Positions 15,353 through 23,506 of a stretch of 64,000 bases of DNA are shown piece by piece. The notes under the pieces are model-generated. The model was not told the origin of the DNA. It saw nothing but the letters and a program-made list of their open reading frames with translations, and did not search any database. Position 1 is the first letter of the stretch. Each line of letters begins with the position of its first letter. Where the stretch lies: positions 1 through 64,000 of the forward strand of contig NZ_JAIZZN010000002.1 of the NCBI RefSeq assembly GCF_020443565.1, read 5' to 3'. The position numbers and the translations under genes are program-made. Source of the stretch: Clostridium sp. CS001 (GTDB lineage: Bacteria; Bacillota; Clostridia; Clostridiales; Clostridiaceae).

Positions 15353-16825
15353 ATGCATATGAAACAATTTAAAAAAACACTTAACATATTTATGGCAGCA
15401 ATATTTATAATTGTGGGAATAGTAAATAATGATACAGTGAAAGCTGCACAAGTAGTTAGTCCAATTATAAATTATGTTGGAGTAGAACATTCACCTCTAA
15501 TAGTAGGAGATACAGAAAAATTTACAATAACTTCAAAGTATGAGGGCAAAGTGCAATACAGAGCATTTCTTTTTGATGGAAGTAAATGGAGTGAAGTAAC
15601 AAGTGGATATGGTGTTGCGGTAGATGCTAAAACACCATATGTATTACCAGAAACTCCGGCTTTTAAATTGGGGAATTACAAACTTTCTGTTTGGGTAAAA
15701 AAAGCAGGGACAGCAGGTTATAACTCTAAGGGTTACGATACTTACTATGTGGCATACTTAAATTGCGTATCTAGAAATGATGCAAGCAGAGTATACGCTA
15801 GTGGTGCTCCAAAGATTTCCGCTAAAGGCCTCACTGTTAACTTTAATGGAATTGAAAACATAGGTGGAATTCAGGGGCCATATCTTTATAGATTACATGC
15901 ATTTAATCCTAGAACCGGGGTATGGACAAGCGGAGCCAAAGAATATACGCAAACACCATCCTATACCTTTAAAGAAGAAGGAACTTATATGATGGTAGTC
16001 CATATAAACACTGTTAACTCAAAAACTTGGAAGAACTATATAGCTGGAAAAACGATGGGAGACTATGAAGCCTTTAAAACAATATTGGTTACGGTTAAAG
16101 ATGATTCACCAGTTGAAGTTACGTCCGTTGAGGCTATTAATGGAAAACAAGTTGAAATTAAATTCAATAAAGCTATCAATGCCACATCGGTTAAAAATAC
16201 GGACATTTTTAAAATATCCGATGAGTATGGAATAAACATGGACATTGGAAAGTTAGTGAATATAGATTCGAAGACTGTTAAAGCAACTTTAAATTTTGAT
16301 TACTTAGGAACTGACATATTTTTTAAGAATTTTTCAAGCTATAAATTAACAGTATCTAAGGAACTTACTGATGCTAAGGGTTATAAGCAATTAGAAGACC
16401 TTACCAGTAACTTTACATTTACTGACACTAAAATTCCTGTAGTAACTAAAGCAGTTATAGTGGGAGCAAAAAGCGTAATGGTATATTTTGATGAACCAGT
16501 TAAGAATGCGGTTAATACTTATCGTTTTGTATTGAAACAACTAGATAAAAATGGACTGCCGATGGCAGGAAATTTATTTGAGAATGGAACATTATTAGAT
16601 AATGGTGACGCAAGATGGGCTGATGATGAACATAAATCAGTATTACTTATAACGCATCTTAATACATATCCTATAGATAGGGGCGATCACTATCGTTTGT
16701 TAGTAAACTTTAATTCCGATAATAGTATAGAAGATATGGGAGAGAATAAATCATATACTGTTAAGGATTATGCAGATCATAATTTGATTTCAAATTCAAT
16801 AGATTTAACTTATAAAATAAAATAA
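15353..16825 (+). CDS. Secreted multi-domain protein (triple-Tyr/Ig-like repeats)
   Basis: 490 residues. A signal peptide (MHMKQFKKTLNIFMAAIFII, cut after VKAA) directs export. Residues about 35-245 contain two Y_Y_Y/Ig-like modules (FTITSKYEGKVQYRAFLFDG; GPYLYRLHAFNP), common in clostridial cell-surface proteins. The second half has two SbsA/Big-like modules typical of S-layer-associated proteins (VTSVEAINGKQVEIKFNKAI; VTKAVIVGAKSVMVYFDEPV). No catalytic domain. GAGGGG precedes ATG. It lies inside the duplicated segment where the MFS gene would be, so it was probably acquired after duplication. A family A repeat begins right after the stop. Confidence 0.7.
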   Translation: MHMKQFKKTLNIFMAAIFIIVGIVNNDTVKAAQVVSPIINYVGVEHSPLIVGDTEKFTITSKYEGKVQYRAFLFDGSKWSEVTSGYGVAVDAKTPYVLPETPAFKLGNYKLSVWVKKAGTAGYNSKGYDTYYVAYLNCVSRNDASRVYASGAPKISAKGLTVNFNGIENIGGIQGPYLYRLHAFNPRTGVWTSGAKEYTQTPSYTFKEEGTYMMVVHINTVNSKTWKNYIAGKTMGDYEAFKTILVTVKDDSPVEVTSVEAINGKQVEIKFNKAINATSVKNTDIFKISDEYGINMDIGKLVNIDSKTVKATLNFDYLGTDIFFKNFSSYKLTVSKELTDAKGYKQLEDLTSNFTFTDTKIPVVTKAVIVGAKSVMVYFDEPVKNAVNTYRFVLKQLDKNGLPMAGNLFENGTLLDNGDARWADDEHKSVLLITHLNTYPIDRGDHYRLLVNFNSDNSIEDMGENKSYTVKDYADHNLISNSIDLTYKIK

Positions 16826-16868
16826 ACTTGCCACTTGCCACTTGCCACGTGGGTGGCACTATATTTTT
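16826..16868 (+). repeat. Family A palindromic repeat (half element), acts as terminator
   Basis: Starts one base after the TAA: three CTTGCCA units, then CACGTGGGTGGCACTATA and a T run. TGCCAC/GTGGCA forms a hairpin followed by TTTTTTT, so this copy is a plausible terminator for the secreted-protein gene. Confidence 0.85.
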
Positions 16869-16879
16869 TTAAAAATAAT

Positions 16880-17046
16880 GGTACGGTGGCAGAACCTGCA
16901 CCTGTTAGTATATTTATCACTGAGTTAAATCTGCCTCTATGAGAACTTAGAATTTGCTATAACTGTCTTAAGATTGAAGGGGACAAGGTTATATAATACC
17001 TTGTCCCTAAAAATACAAAAATTTAATTCAAGGAGTGACTATAAAT
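16880..17046. other. Mosaic of fragments duplicated from 33.9-36.1 kb
   Basis: GCAGAACCTGCACCTGTTAG onward matches the MFS gene at about 33908-33966. AGAATTTGCTATAACTGTCT matches the barnase promoter at 35151. GAAGGGGACAAGG and CCTTGTCCCTAAAAATACA match the barstar end and terminator at 36040-36075. The pieces are in the same order as in the intact copy, joined by deletions. Confidence 0.8.
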
Positions 17047-17324
17047 ATGAAAACTAAAATATATTATGTTATGGATACAATGTGTGGATAGAGTATATCC
17101 ATATTGCTAAAAGCTTTAATATATCAGGTGAGGAATTTGAAAAAGAGTTTAACTCAGAAGAAATAAGACTAGAAACTTTTAAATGCTTTGAAATGGCAAG
17201 AATCATGGGTGTAGAAGTATTTCCAACTGTTGTGGCAGAAGAACTGGGCACGGCTACTATAAAATCAAAAGGCTATAGTAATTTTGAGGAGCTGGACAGA
17301 ATTTTTGCTTCTTTGAAGTCGTAG
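17047..17324 (+). pseudogene. DsbA-like gene copy, internally deleted
   Basis: Begins MKTKIYYVMDTMCG then a stop exactly at the CGWC active site. It resumes IAKSFNISGEEFEKEFNSEE to the natural end ELDRIFASLKS. It is the second copy of the gene at 36112, lacking about 120 residues. The 3' half still reads open but has no start or active site. Confidence 0.85.
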
Positions 17325-17343
17325 TACATAAGGAAGTGAAGGA

Positions 17344-18024
17344 ATGTTTTCCATATTAGTGGTAGAAGACGATGAAAATTTAAATAAATTGATGGGTGAA
17401 AAACTAAAGAATGAGGCATATCAGGTATTTTCAGCCTTTGATGGAGAGGAAGCGTTGGAAGTATTAGATTTGCAGCACGTTGATTTGATTATCAGTGACA
17501 TTATGATGCCAAATATGAACGGGTATGAACTTACAAAGCTGCTACGAGATGCCGCCTATACACTTCCTATTTTGATGATAACAGCCAAAGATCAAATGGA
17601 TGATATGGAAAAAGGATTCAAGGCAGGAACAGATGATTATATGGTGAAGCCAATTAATCTGAAGGAAATGCTACTTAGGATAAAAGCACTTCTTAGAAGA
17701 GCACAGATAGCAGATGATCACAAACTTATAGTAGGAAATGTTATTTTGGATTATGATGCACTGACAGTGACAATGAAAGAGGAAATCCAGGAACTGCCAC
17801 CAAAAGAATTTTATTTGCTCTTTAAACTACTTAGTTATCCCAACAAGATTTTTACAAGGCAAGAATTAATGGATGAAATTTGGGGGATGAATACAGATAT
17901 TGACGACAGAACGGTTGATTCTCATATCAAGAAACTAAGGAGAAGATTTGAGAACTTAGATGATTTTGAAATTATAACGGTTCGTGGTCTTGGATATAAA
18001 GTGAGGAAAAACGATGATAAATAA
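17344..18024 (+). CDS. OmpR/PhoB-type response regulator
   Basis: 226 residues. Receiver domain: acidic pair VVEDDE, phospho-acceptor D52 (IISDIMMP), Thr in MITAKD, Lys in YMVKPIN. Then a winged-helix DNA-binding domain (LPPKEFYLLFKLLSYPNKIF; WGMNTDIDDRTVDSHIKKLR). It overlaps the kinase gene by 11 nt. The operon sits directly before an HrtBA-like ABC exporter, so that transporter is a likely target, as in HssRS-HrtBA. A broken copy lies at 36764. The start follows GAAGG. Confidence 0.9.
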   Translation: MFSILVVEDDENLNKLMGEKLKNEAYQVFSAFDGEEALEVLDLQHVDLIISDIMMPNMNGYELTKLLRDAAYTLPILMITAKDQMDDMEKGFKAGTDDYMVKPINLKEMLLRIKALLRRAQIADDHKLIVGNVILDYDALTVTMKEEIQELPPKEFYLLFKLLSYPNKIFTRQELMDEIWGMNTDIDDRTVDSHIKKLRRRFENLDDFEIITVRGLGYKVRKNDDK

Positions 18025-19057
18025 GATAAGATTATCGGTGAGATGGAAAATAGCTATTATTTCAGTTGTAACTTTATGCAGTGCATTTTGTATTTCCTTT
18101 ATTGTGCTACATGTATTATTTTTTATATGCGCTAACGGAGAATGGACTATAACGGAATTAGGACTCTTTATGATTTCCACCTGTGCTATGACGGTGCTTT
18201 TAGGTGGTAGTGCCTTGTGGTATGTTTCAAAATTTGTTACCGATCCCATTGTTAAAGTTAGTAAAGCTGTTAAAAAAATAGCAGAAGGGGATTTTAGTGC
18301 CCATATAGAAGTTCTGGGCAAGGATGAAATTGGTCAATTAGCGGTTAATGTTAATAAGATGATAAAAGAACTGAATGCAATGGAGTATATGAGCAAAGAT
18401 TTCATGAGCAATGTATCTCATGAGATAAAAACCCCGGTATCAGCAATTACAGGTTTTTCAGAATTGCTCTTAGACGGCAATTTGTCAAAGGAAAAAGAGG
18501 CTGAGTATCTAAGCTGCCTTTATAGTGAATCTCTAAGGTTAAGCAGGCTTAGTGATAATATGCTAAAGATGTCTAGGCTAGATAATCAGGAAATTATTAC
18601 TAGCAGAAGAGAGTTTTATTTAGATGAGCAAATACGAAAGTGCATGATTTTCTTATCAGATAAATTTGAAGAAAAAGAAATAGAATTTGAACTGGATTTA
18701 GTAAAGTGTAAGATTAATAATAATTTTGATTTGTTATATCAAGTTTGGATGAATCTAATTGAGAATGCAATAAAATTTTCAAATAATAAGGGTAAGATCT
18801 ATGTTAGTGCAGCATATAACGAGGATAAGACTGAAATTCAGGTAATAATTAAGGATGAAGGACCTGGTATAAGAGCGGATAAATTGCCGAAGATTTTTGA
18901 TAAGTTTTATCAGTGCGATGAGTCTCATAAAACAGAAGGACATGGACTCGGTTTGTCCATTGTTAAAAGGATTATCCAACTTACCGGTGGGAATATTGAG
19001 TGCAGGAGCCTGGAAAATGAGGGTTGTGAGTTTAAGGTAATATTAAGAAATACTTAA
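18014..19057 (+). CDS. Sensor histidine kinase with very short extracellular loop
   Basis: 347 residues. Two membrane helices (about 12-39 and 50-72) are separated by only ~12 residues, so the signal is probably sensed in or at the membrane. HAMP follows (DPIVKVSKAVKKIAEGDFSA), then the DHp helix with phospho-acceptor H136 (VSHEIKTPVSAI) and the ATPase: N box MNLIENAIKFSN, DEGPGI, GHGLGLSIVKRI. It partners the preceding response regulator. HssS-type haem sensors have a larger outside domain, so the stimulus may differ. Confidence 0.9.
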   Translation: MINKIRLSVRWKIAIISVVTLCSAFCISFIVLHVLFFICANGEWTITELGLFMISTCAMTVLLGGSALWYVSKFVTDPIVKVSKAVKKIAEGDFSAHIEVLGKDEIGQLAVNVNKMIKELNAMEYMSKDFMSNVSHEIKTPVSAITGFSELLLDGNLSKEKEAEYLSCLYSESLRLSRLSDNMLKMSRLDNQEIITSRREFYLDEQIRKCMIFLSDKFEEKEIEFELDLVKCKINNNFDLLYQVWMNLIENAIKFSNNKGKIYVSAAYNEDKTEIQVIIKDEGPGIRADKLPKIFDKFYQCDESHKTEGHGLGLSIVKRIIQLTGGNIECRSLENEGCEFKVILRNT

Positions 19058-19083
19058 AGGTATATAAAGTTATAAGACTAAAT

Positions 19084-19117
19084 AAAAAAATCTCTGAATA
19101 GTTTCAGGGATTTTTTA
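19084..19117 (+). terminator. Rho-independent terminator
   Basis: AAAAAATCTCTGAA, ta, TTTCAGGGATTTTTT: stem with a T run after the kinase gene. Confidence 0.85.
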
Positions 19118-19204
19118 TGACTTATTGGTCACATTCAAGTCATGAAACTATGTTATGCTAAGTAGAGTTAAAAGAATCATGATTAGAAAGAGGAGACGAG
19201 ATAT

Positions 19205-20296
19205 ATGGTTTTAGGACTTAAAGAATTGAAACATAACAAATCTAAATACGCGCTTATTGTTGGGATATTAATATTATTGGTTTTCATGGTGCTTTTTTTA
19301 TCAGGACTTGCAAATGGACTAGCTATGGCTACAAGTGGAGCAATTGAAGATGCAAAAGCAGAGTATTATGTTTTAAGTGAAGATGCAGATGATATAATAA
19401 CAAGATCAACATTGTCTGAGCAGCAGTTTAAAGGGGTACGAGCTATGACCACAGATGATGTTACAGCAATTGATTTGCAGAGGACGAGCATAGAGCTAGA
19501 GGGCGATGAAACCAAGAGGGATATTACCTATATGGCAGTAGACCCAGATAGTTTTATGATGCCCAAAGTCATTGAAGGAAATACCTTGGAAAGTGCAGAT
19601 ACAGGATACTCAATAGTTCTTGATGATTCCTTTAAGGATGATGGGGTTGAAATTGGAGATAGTATTATTGACTCAAAAGCTGGTACAAAAATGAAAGTTG
19701 TGGGTTTTGCAAAAGATATATTATACGGACACTCATCTATGGGAATTATTTCAACGGATACATATACACAAATAAGAACCCTTATTACTCCAAGTTACAA
19801 AAAGGATTATAATGTATTTGCTATAAAAGGTAAGGATGTAGAAAATATACGTTTAAAGGGAGTAGAGGTCTTATCCAAAGCTTCTGTTATAAGCAAAATA
19901 CCGGGATATGCTCAGGAGCAAACAACTATTAATATGATTTTATGGGTATTAGTTATTGTTTCAGCAGCTATTTTAGGAGTGTTCTTCTATGTAATTACCA
20001 TCCAAAAACTTCAACAGTTTGGAGTGTTAAAAGCATTAGGTGCAGACATGAAAATGCTATCTGGAATGGTCATATTTCAAGTATTACTTTTAGCAGGGGG
20101 CAGTATGATAATTGGGAATATACTTACATTTATCATGGCAGGAATGCTTCCTAGTAGTATGCCTTTTTCATTAAAAGGTCCTTCAGCTATTTTGATATCT
20201 TTAGCATTTGTAGTAATTTCCGTATTATGCAGTTTGATATCATTAGTTAAAGTTGCAAAAGTTGATCCGCTTATTACAATTGGAGGTAAGGAATAA
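19205..20296 (+). CDS. ABC transporter permease, HrtB/FtsX-like
   Basis: 363 residues. One N-terminal membrane helix (about 18-38), then a soluble extracellular MacB-like domain of ~190 residues, then three helices typical of FtsX permeases (ILWVLVIVSAAILGVFFYVI; VLLLAGGSMIIGNILTFIMA; ILISLAFVVISVLCSLISL). This 4-helix layout matches HrtB/LolE-type exporters. The stop overlaps the ATPase start (TAATG), so they are translated together. The adjacent two-component system suggests induction by a toxic substrate such as haem; not shown. Confidence 0.8.
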   Translation: MVLGLKELKHNKSKYALIVGILILLVFMVLFLSGLANGLAMATSGAIEDAKAEYYVLSEDADDIITRSTLSEQQFKGVRAMTTDDVTAIDLQRTSIELEGDETKRDITYMAVDPDSFMMPKVIEGNTLESADTGYSIVLDDSFKDDGVEIGDSIIDSKAGTKMKVVGFAKDILYGHSSMGIISTDTYTQIRTLITPSYKKDYNVFAIKGKDVENIRLKGVEVLSKASVISKIPGYAQEQTTINMILWVLVIVSAAILGVFFYVITIQKLQQFGVLKALGADMKMLSGMVIFQVLLLAGGSMIIGNILTFIMAGMLPSSMPFSLKGPSAILISLAFVVISVLCSLISLVKVAKVDPLITIGGKE

Positions 20297-21048
20297 TGGG
20301 AAAATATGCTTTAGAGATAAATAATATTACAAAGACTTATCAGGATGGTAGCAGTGAAAATACAGTTTTAAAACAGGTTTCCCTGAAAGTAAAACCAGGT
20401 GAATTTGTTGCAATTGTAGGCCCATCTGGTTCTGGAAAAAGCACACTTTTATCCATAGCAGGTGCACTACTATCAAGTGAACAAGGGGAAGTCATTATTG
20501 GTGATACCATTATAGATTCTTCTAAAAAGAAAGAGTGGACAAAAATTAGAAGACAGCAGATTGGATTTATATTTCAGTCCCATCAACTAATTCCCTATTT
20601 AAATGTACGAGATCAGTTAAGATTAATTACTAAAATTTCAAAGCAAAGGGATAAGGAAGCTTCTAATAAATATGTGGATGAGTTACTTGCGGATTTAGGT
20701 CTTTCAGACTTTGCATTGAAATTTCCAAACAAATTATCTGGTGGAGAAAAACAAAGAGTTGCCATTGCAAGGGCATTTATGAATAATCCTAATGTTATAT
20801 TGGCAGATGAACCCACTGCCAGTCTTGATGGTGAACGAGGAAGACAAGTAGTGAAAATGATTAGTAAAGAAGTTAAGAAGCATAATAAAGCTGCTGTTAT
20901 GGTAACGCATGATGAAAGAATCTTAGATTTGGTAGATTGTGTGTATCGCATAGAGAATGGTAGTATCTATAACATGAATAAGTATGACAGCAACTTGCCT
21001 TTTAAGGAAGCGAGCTTTGATTCTTCTTTATCTGATATAACTAAATAA
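20296..21048 (+). CDS. ABC transporter ATPase, HrtA/LolD-like
   Basis: 250 residues. Walker A GPSGSGKST (42-50), Q loop FIFQSHQLIP, signature LSGGEKQRVAIARA, Walker B VILADEPTASLD, H loop VTHDE. This is the MacB/LolD/HrtA subclass that powers FtsX-like permeases and not a solute importer. A ~25-residue C-terminal tail is unremarkable. Start overlaps the permease stop by 1 nt. Confidence 0.85.
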   Translation: MGKYALEINNITKTYQDGSSENTVLKQVSLKVKPGEFVAIVGPSGSGKSTLLSIAGALLSSEQGEVIIGDTIIDSSKKKEWTKIRRQQIGFIFQSHQLIPYLNVRDQLRLITKISKQRDKEASNKYVDELLADLGLSDFALKFPNKLSGGEKQRVAIARAFMNNPNVILADEPTASLDGERGRQVVKMISKEVKKHNKAAVMVTHDERILDLVDCVYRIENGSIYNMNKYDSNLPFKEASFDSSLSDITK

Positions 21049-21054
21049 CTAGCA

Positions 21055-21117
21055 AACATAAACTTCCAGTTTATGTTGCGACCTCGGGGGGCATAACAAT
21101 AACTGGAGGTTATTGTT
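21055..21117 (+). repeat. Family C two-hairpin element, copy 1
   Basis: AACATAAACT, tcc, AGTTTATGTT (perfect 10-bp stem), linker GCGACCTCGGGGGGCAT, then AACAATAAC, tggag, GTTATTGTT (perfect 9-bp stem). It lies 7 nt after the ABC gene and could end its transcript. A second element with the same order is at 21978. Confidence 0.7.
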
Positions 21118-21229
21118 TAACCATTGCGCACTTGGTGGAGCATATGATATACTTTAATTCTTGAAAAAGGTATTCAAAACTCAATTATTGGGTAAAAAAA
21201 ATTTGTTAAATTGCGAGGGGATTTTAGAA

Positions 21230-21550
21230 ATGGCAGCAAATAAAGCGATTTGTACAACAAATAATATTGATTACAGCACAATCAGAAAAGCTATGTGTAC
21301 TGGCGCTCGAACAGTAAATGAGGTGGCTCAGATAACAGGAGTTTGCACCGTGTGTGAGGGATGTAAAAGTGAGCTTGACAAAATTCTTACTTCAGTATGT
21401 GGCTGCAAGAATGTTTCACTTAAAGATGTAGTTGATACTGTAAAAAATGGCGCTGATACTGTAGAAAAAGTTGGCCAAATTACAGGGGCAGGTACGGATT
21501 GTGGAAGATGTAAAGCACTTGTTCAAAATATAATTGAGCTTGGAAGATAA
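21230..21550 (+). CDS. Protein with two BFD-like [2Fe-2S] domains
   Basis: 106 residues made of two bacterioferritin-associated-ferredoxin-like halves. The second half has the full cysteine set: VCGCKNVS, GADTVEKVGQITGAG, DCGRC. The first half repeats the fold (ICTTNNIDYSTIRKAMC, GARTVNEVAQITG, CEGC), but the second Cys of CxC is Thr and extra Cys residues appear at AMC and GVC. BFD domains carry a [2Fe-2S] cluster and often serve in iron release or electron transfer. ATG 21230 follows GAGGGG. It is monocistronic with a strong terminator. Confidence 0.75.
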   Translation: MAANKAICTTNNIDYSTIRKAMCTGARTVNEVAQITGVCTVCEGCKSELDKILTSVCGCKNVSLKDVVDTVKNGADTVEKVGQITGAGTDCGRCKALVQNIIELGR

Positions 21551-21583
21551 GCAAGTAGTAGATAAATATTTTAGAAAAGGGTG

Positions 21584-21616
21584 GAACTATTGGATATTAT
21601 TCAATAGTTCTTTTTT
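21584..21616 (+). terminator. Rho-independent terminator
   Basis: GAACTATTG, gatattatt, CAATAGTTC, TTTTTT; 34 nt after the BFD-like gene. Confidence 0.9.
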
Positions 21617-21627
21617 ATCAAATTGTA

Positions 21628-21755
21628 GCAAGAAGAAACTGTTTCCAGTTTATTCTATGGGGTCTGGACAGTCACCTAAGAAAAGGTAATGAAGCAGAGG
21701 CGTGGCTAGAATGAACTATTTGATTAAGATTTAAATGAGAATAAGTTGAGTAAGA
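21628..21755 (+). repeat. Family B dispersed repeat, long form
   Basis: Hairpin GCAAGAAGAAACTG/CAGTTTATTCT, then ATGGGGTCTGGACAG and about 90 bp more (AAAAGGTAATGAAG, CGTGGCTAGAAT, TTGATTAAGATT, GAGTAAGAATA). The same extended sequence follows the hairpin at 29541 and, in part, at 37111. Confidence 0.85.
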
Positions 21756-21910
21756 ATACAGCATTAGAGGATTTAGATTGTAGTAAAAATCAACTAACAA
21801 AACTTTTTTCTATTAAAAATACTTGGAATGCTAAATGTTATAGACCTCAATATACAGATTCAAAACATACAACTACTACAGATAATTTAGTTATAACGAT
21901 TAAAAAGTAG
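21746..21910 (+). pseudogene. Leucine-rich-repeat protein, C-terminal remnant
   Basis: The frame reads LSKNTALEDLDCSKNQLTKL, one LRR unit of the LxxLDCSxNxLT type, and then a short tail to TAG. No start or signal peptide. Its left edge is the end of the family B repeat. Confidence 0.55.
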
Positions 21911-21977
21911 GATTTTATAAATTATAGCTTAAGAAGGGTATTCATATTAAGTGGTATCCTCTTTTGTGTGTGCGTCT

Positions 21978-22047
21978 AACATGGAGTAATAGCTAAAATG
22001 AATATGTTATGACTTTGGGGATGTAACAATAAATGGAATTTATTGTT
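21978..22047 (+). repeat. Family C two-hairpin element, copy 2
   Basis: AACAT...ATGTT (weaker first stem), linker ATGACTTTGGGGATGT, then AACAATAAA, tggaa, TTTATTGTT (perfect 9-bp stem). It parallels copy 1 at 21055; the two bracket the BFD-like gene and LRR remnant. Confidence 0.6.
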
Positions 22048-22286
22048 TTATATAAGGTATGAACAATTCGGGTTTGTAACCTCTATAGTATCACTAAATC
22101 CATTTGAATAATAATAGAGGATTGATATAGACACAAAACATATCTAAATATGAAATAAAATTTAGGATGATGAATGCTTAACCGTACCACAAGTAATAGC
22201 GTTTTTTCAGTCATAAATTAAGACGGTACAATTCTGAATATGCCAGTTTATAAATAAGATTATAGTACTCTTAAGGAGAAGATTAT
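22048..22286. other. Intergenic upstream of the DUF89 gene
   Basis: Contains an inverted pair AACCGTACC / GACGGTAC (about 22180 and 22233) and AAGGAGAAG before the ATG. No gene seen. Confidence 0.35.
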
Positions 22287-23147
22287 ATGAAAATTTCACA
22301 TGAGTGTATTCATTGTCTTGCTAGACAAGCAGTAGAAATAGCTGAAGAAGCTACAAGCAATGTAGCAATGCAAGAAGAAATAATAAAAAGGTCTTTGAAA
22401 GAATTGGGAGAAATGGACTTCAATGAAACAGCAGTGGAAATAGCTTTTAGGATGCATCAACATGCTAAAAATATTACTGGTGTTAATGACCCATATTTAA
22501 GATTGAAAAAGCAGTACAATGAAATTGCTGAGGAGATTTATGAGAAAATCATTGAAGAAGAATGGTTGGATAAGGCAGAAGATCGCTTCGATATGGCTTG
22601 TAGGCTGGCTATTGCTGGGAATATTATAGATTTTTCTGTTGGACTAAAACTTGAGAAGTCAGATATTGTTAAGTCTGTTAAGGAAAGCATCAAACGTGAT
22701 ATTTTTGGTGCTGGAACAGCTGCTCTAAGAGAAGCAGTTGAAAAGGCGAAGTATATTATGTATATTGGCGACAATTCTGGTGAAATCATATTTGATAAAT
22801 TTTTATTAGAGAATCTTCCAATGGATAAGGTTACTTATGTAGTAAAGGGAGGCCCTATAGTTAATGATGCAACTATGGATGACGCAATAAGTACAGGTGT
22901 TATGGATTTAGTAAAAGTTATTGACAATGGACACTCTGCACAGGGCACCGTATTAAAAGATTGCTCAAACGCATTTAAAAGGGAATTTAATAAAGCGGAT
23001 CTTATTATAAGTAAAGGGCAAGCAAATTTTGAAACATTGAGTGATATTAAAGATAAGACTATATTTTATCTACTGCGAGCAAAATGCAGTTCAGTTGCTT
23101 CTACTATTGGTTGTAAAAGAATGGATTATGTGCTTATAAGTTACTAG
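22287..23147 (+). CDS. DUF89/ARMT1-like metal-dependent phosphatase
   Basis: 286 residues. N-terminal CxxC (HECIHCLARQA), helical domain, then the DUF89 core: YIGDNSGEIIFDKFL, VVKGGPIVNDATMDDA and ISKGQANFETLSD. The conserved Asp/Asn residues of these motifs bind the metal and phosphate. Family members remove phosphate from damaged sugar phosphates or cofactors (damage-control phosphatases). The archaeal/clostridial short form with an N-terminal CxxC matches this protein. AAGGAGAAG precedes ATG. Monocistronic. Confidence 0.85.
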   Translation: MKISHECIHCLARQAVEIAEEATSNVAMQEEIIKRSLKELGEMDFNETAVEIAFRMHQHAKNITGVNDPYLRLKKQYNEIAEEIYEKIIEEEWLDKAEDRFDMACRLAIAGNIIDFSVGLKLEKSDIVKSVKESIKRDIFGAGTAALREAVEKAKYIMYIGDNSGEIIFDKFLLENLPMDKVTYVVKGGPIVNDATMDDAISTGVMDLVKVIDNGHSAQGTVLKDCSNAFKREFNKADLIISKGQANFETLSDIKDKTIFYLLRAKCSSVASTIGCKRMDYVLISY

Positions 23148-23263
23148 AATAAATTTCTTAACTTGATGCTTTATATATGATAATAGGTATAGCACTGAGA
23201 CACTTATTTTAAAACCATGTCTTATTTTTTATAAATAATATAACAGAAAAAGAGGTGTAAATC

Positions 23264-23466
23264 ATGATATATTAAAGAAGGAAAAGCTTTATGAAACAGA
23301 AGAGAGTTGTTTATCTTTAATGGGGGTTAGAAAAACAAAGAGATATGAAATCATAGAAGTAGAATATCTTGATAGAAGCTTTAGGAAGCAAAAGCAAGTG
23401 TTTACTAGATTCACAGCGCAGATAATTCAGCATGAAATGGATCATTTTGAAGGTGTAATAATCTAA
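23264..23466 (+). pseudogene. Second peptide deformylase copy, internally deleted
   Basis: The leader (GCACTGAGACACTTATTTTA, AACAGAAAAAGAGGTGTAAA) and the 3' half are near copies of the def region at 10740-11416. The start ATGATA is joined directly to TATTAAAGAAGG, codon ~73 of the intact gene, out of frame and with an early stop. Motifs II and III survive as DNA only. ATA at both deletion edges suggests slippage or short-homology recombination. Confidence 0.85.
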
Positions 23467-23506
23467 TGGAATAGATTAGATAGGCTTTAAGGAGGTCTAT
23501 CTAATT

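Noticed and set aside
17344-19057. Naming the two-component system hssRS
   Set aside because: Synteny with an HrtBA-like exporter is suggestive, but the kinase lacks the extracellular domain of HssS, so a specific name is not supported.
21055-22047. Family C elements as integron attC sites
   Set aside because: They lack the GTTRRRY/RYYYAAC core sites and no integrase is in view.
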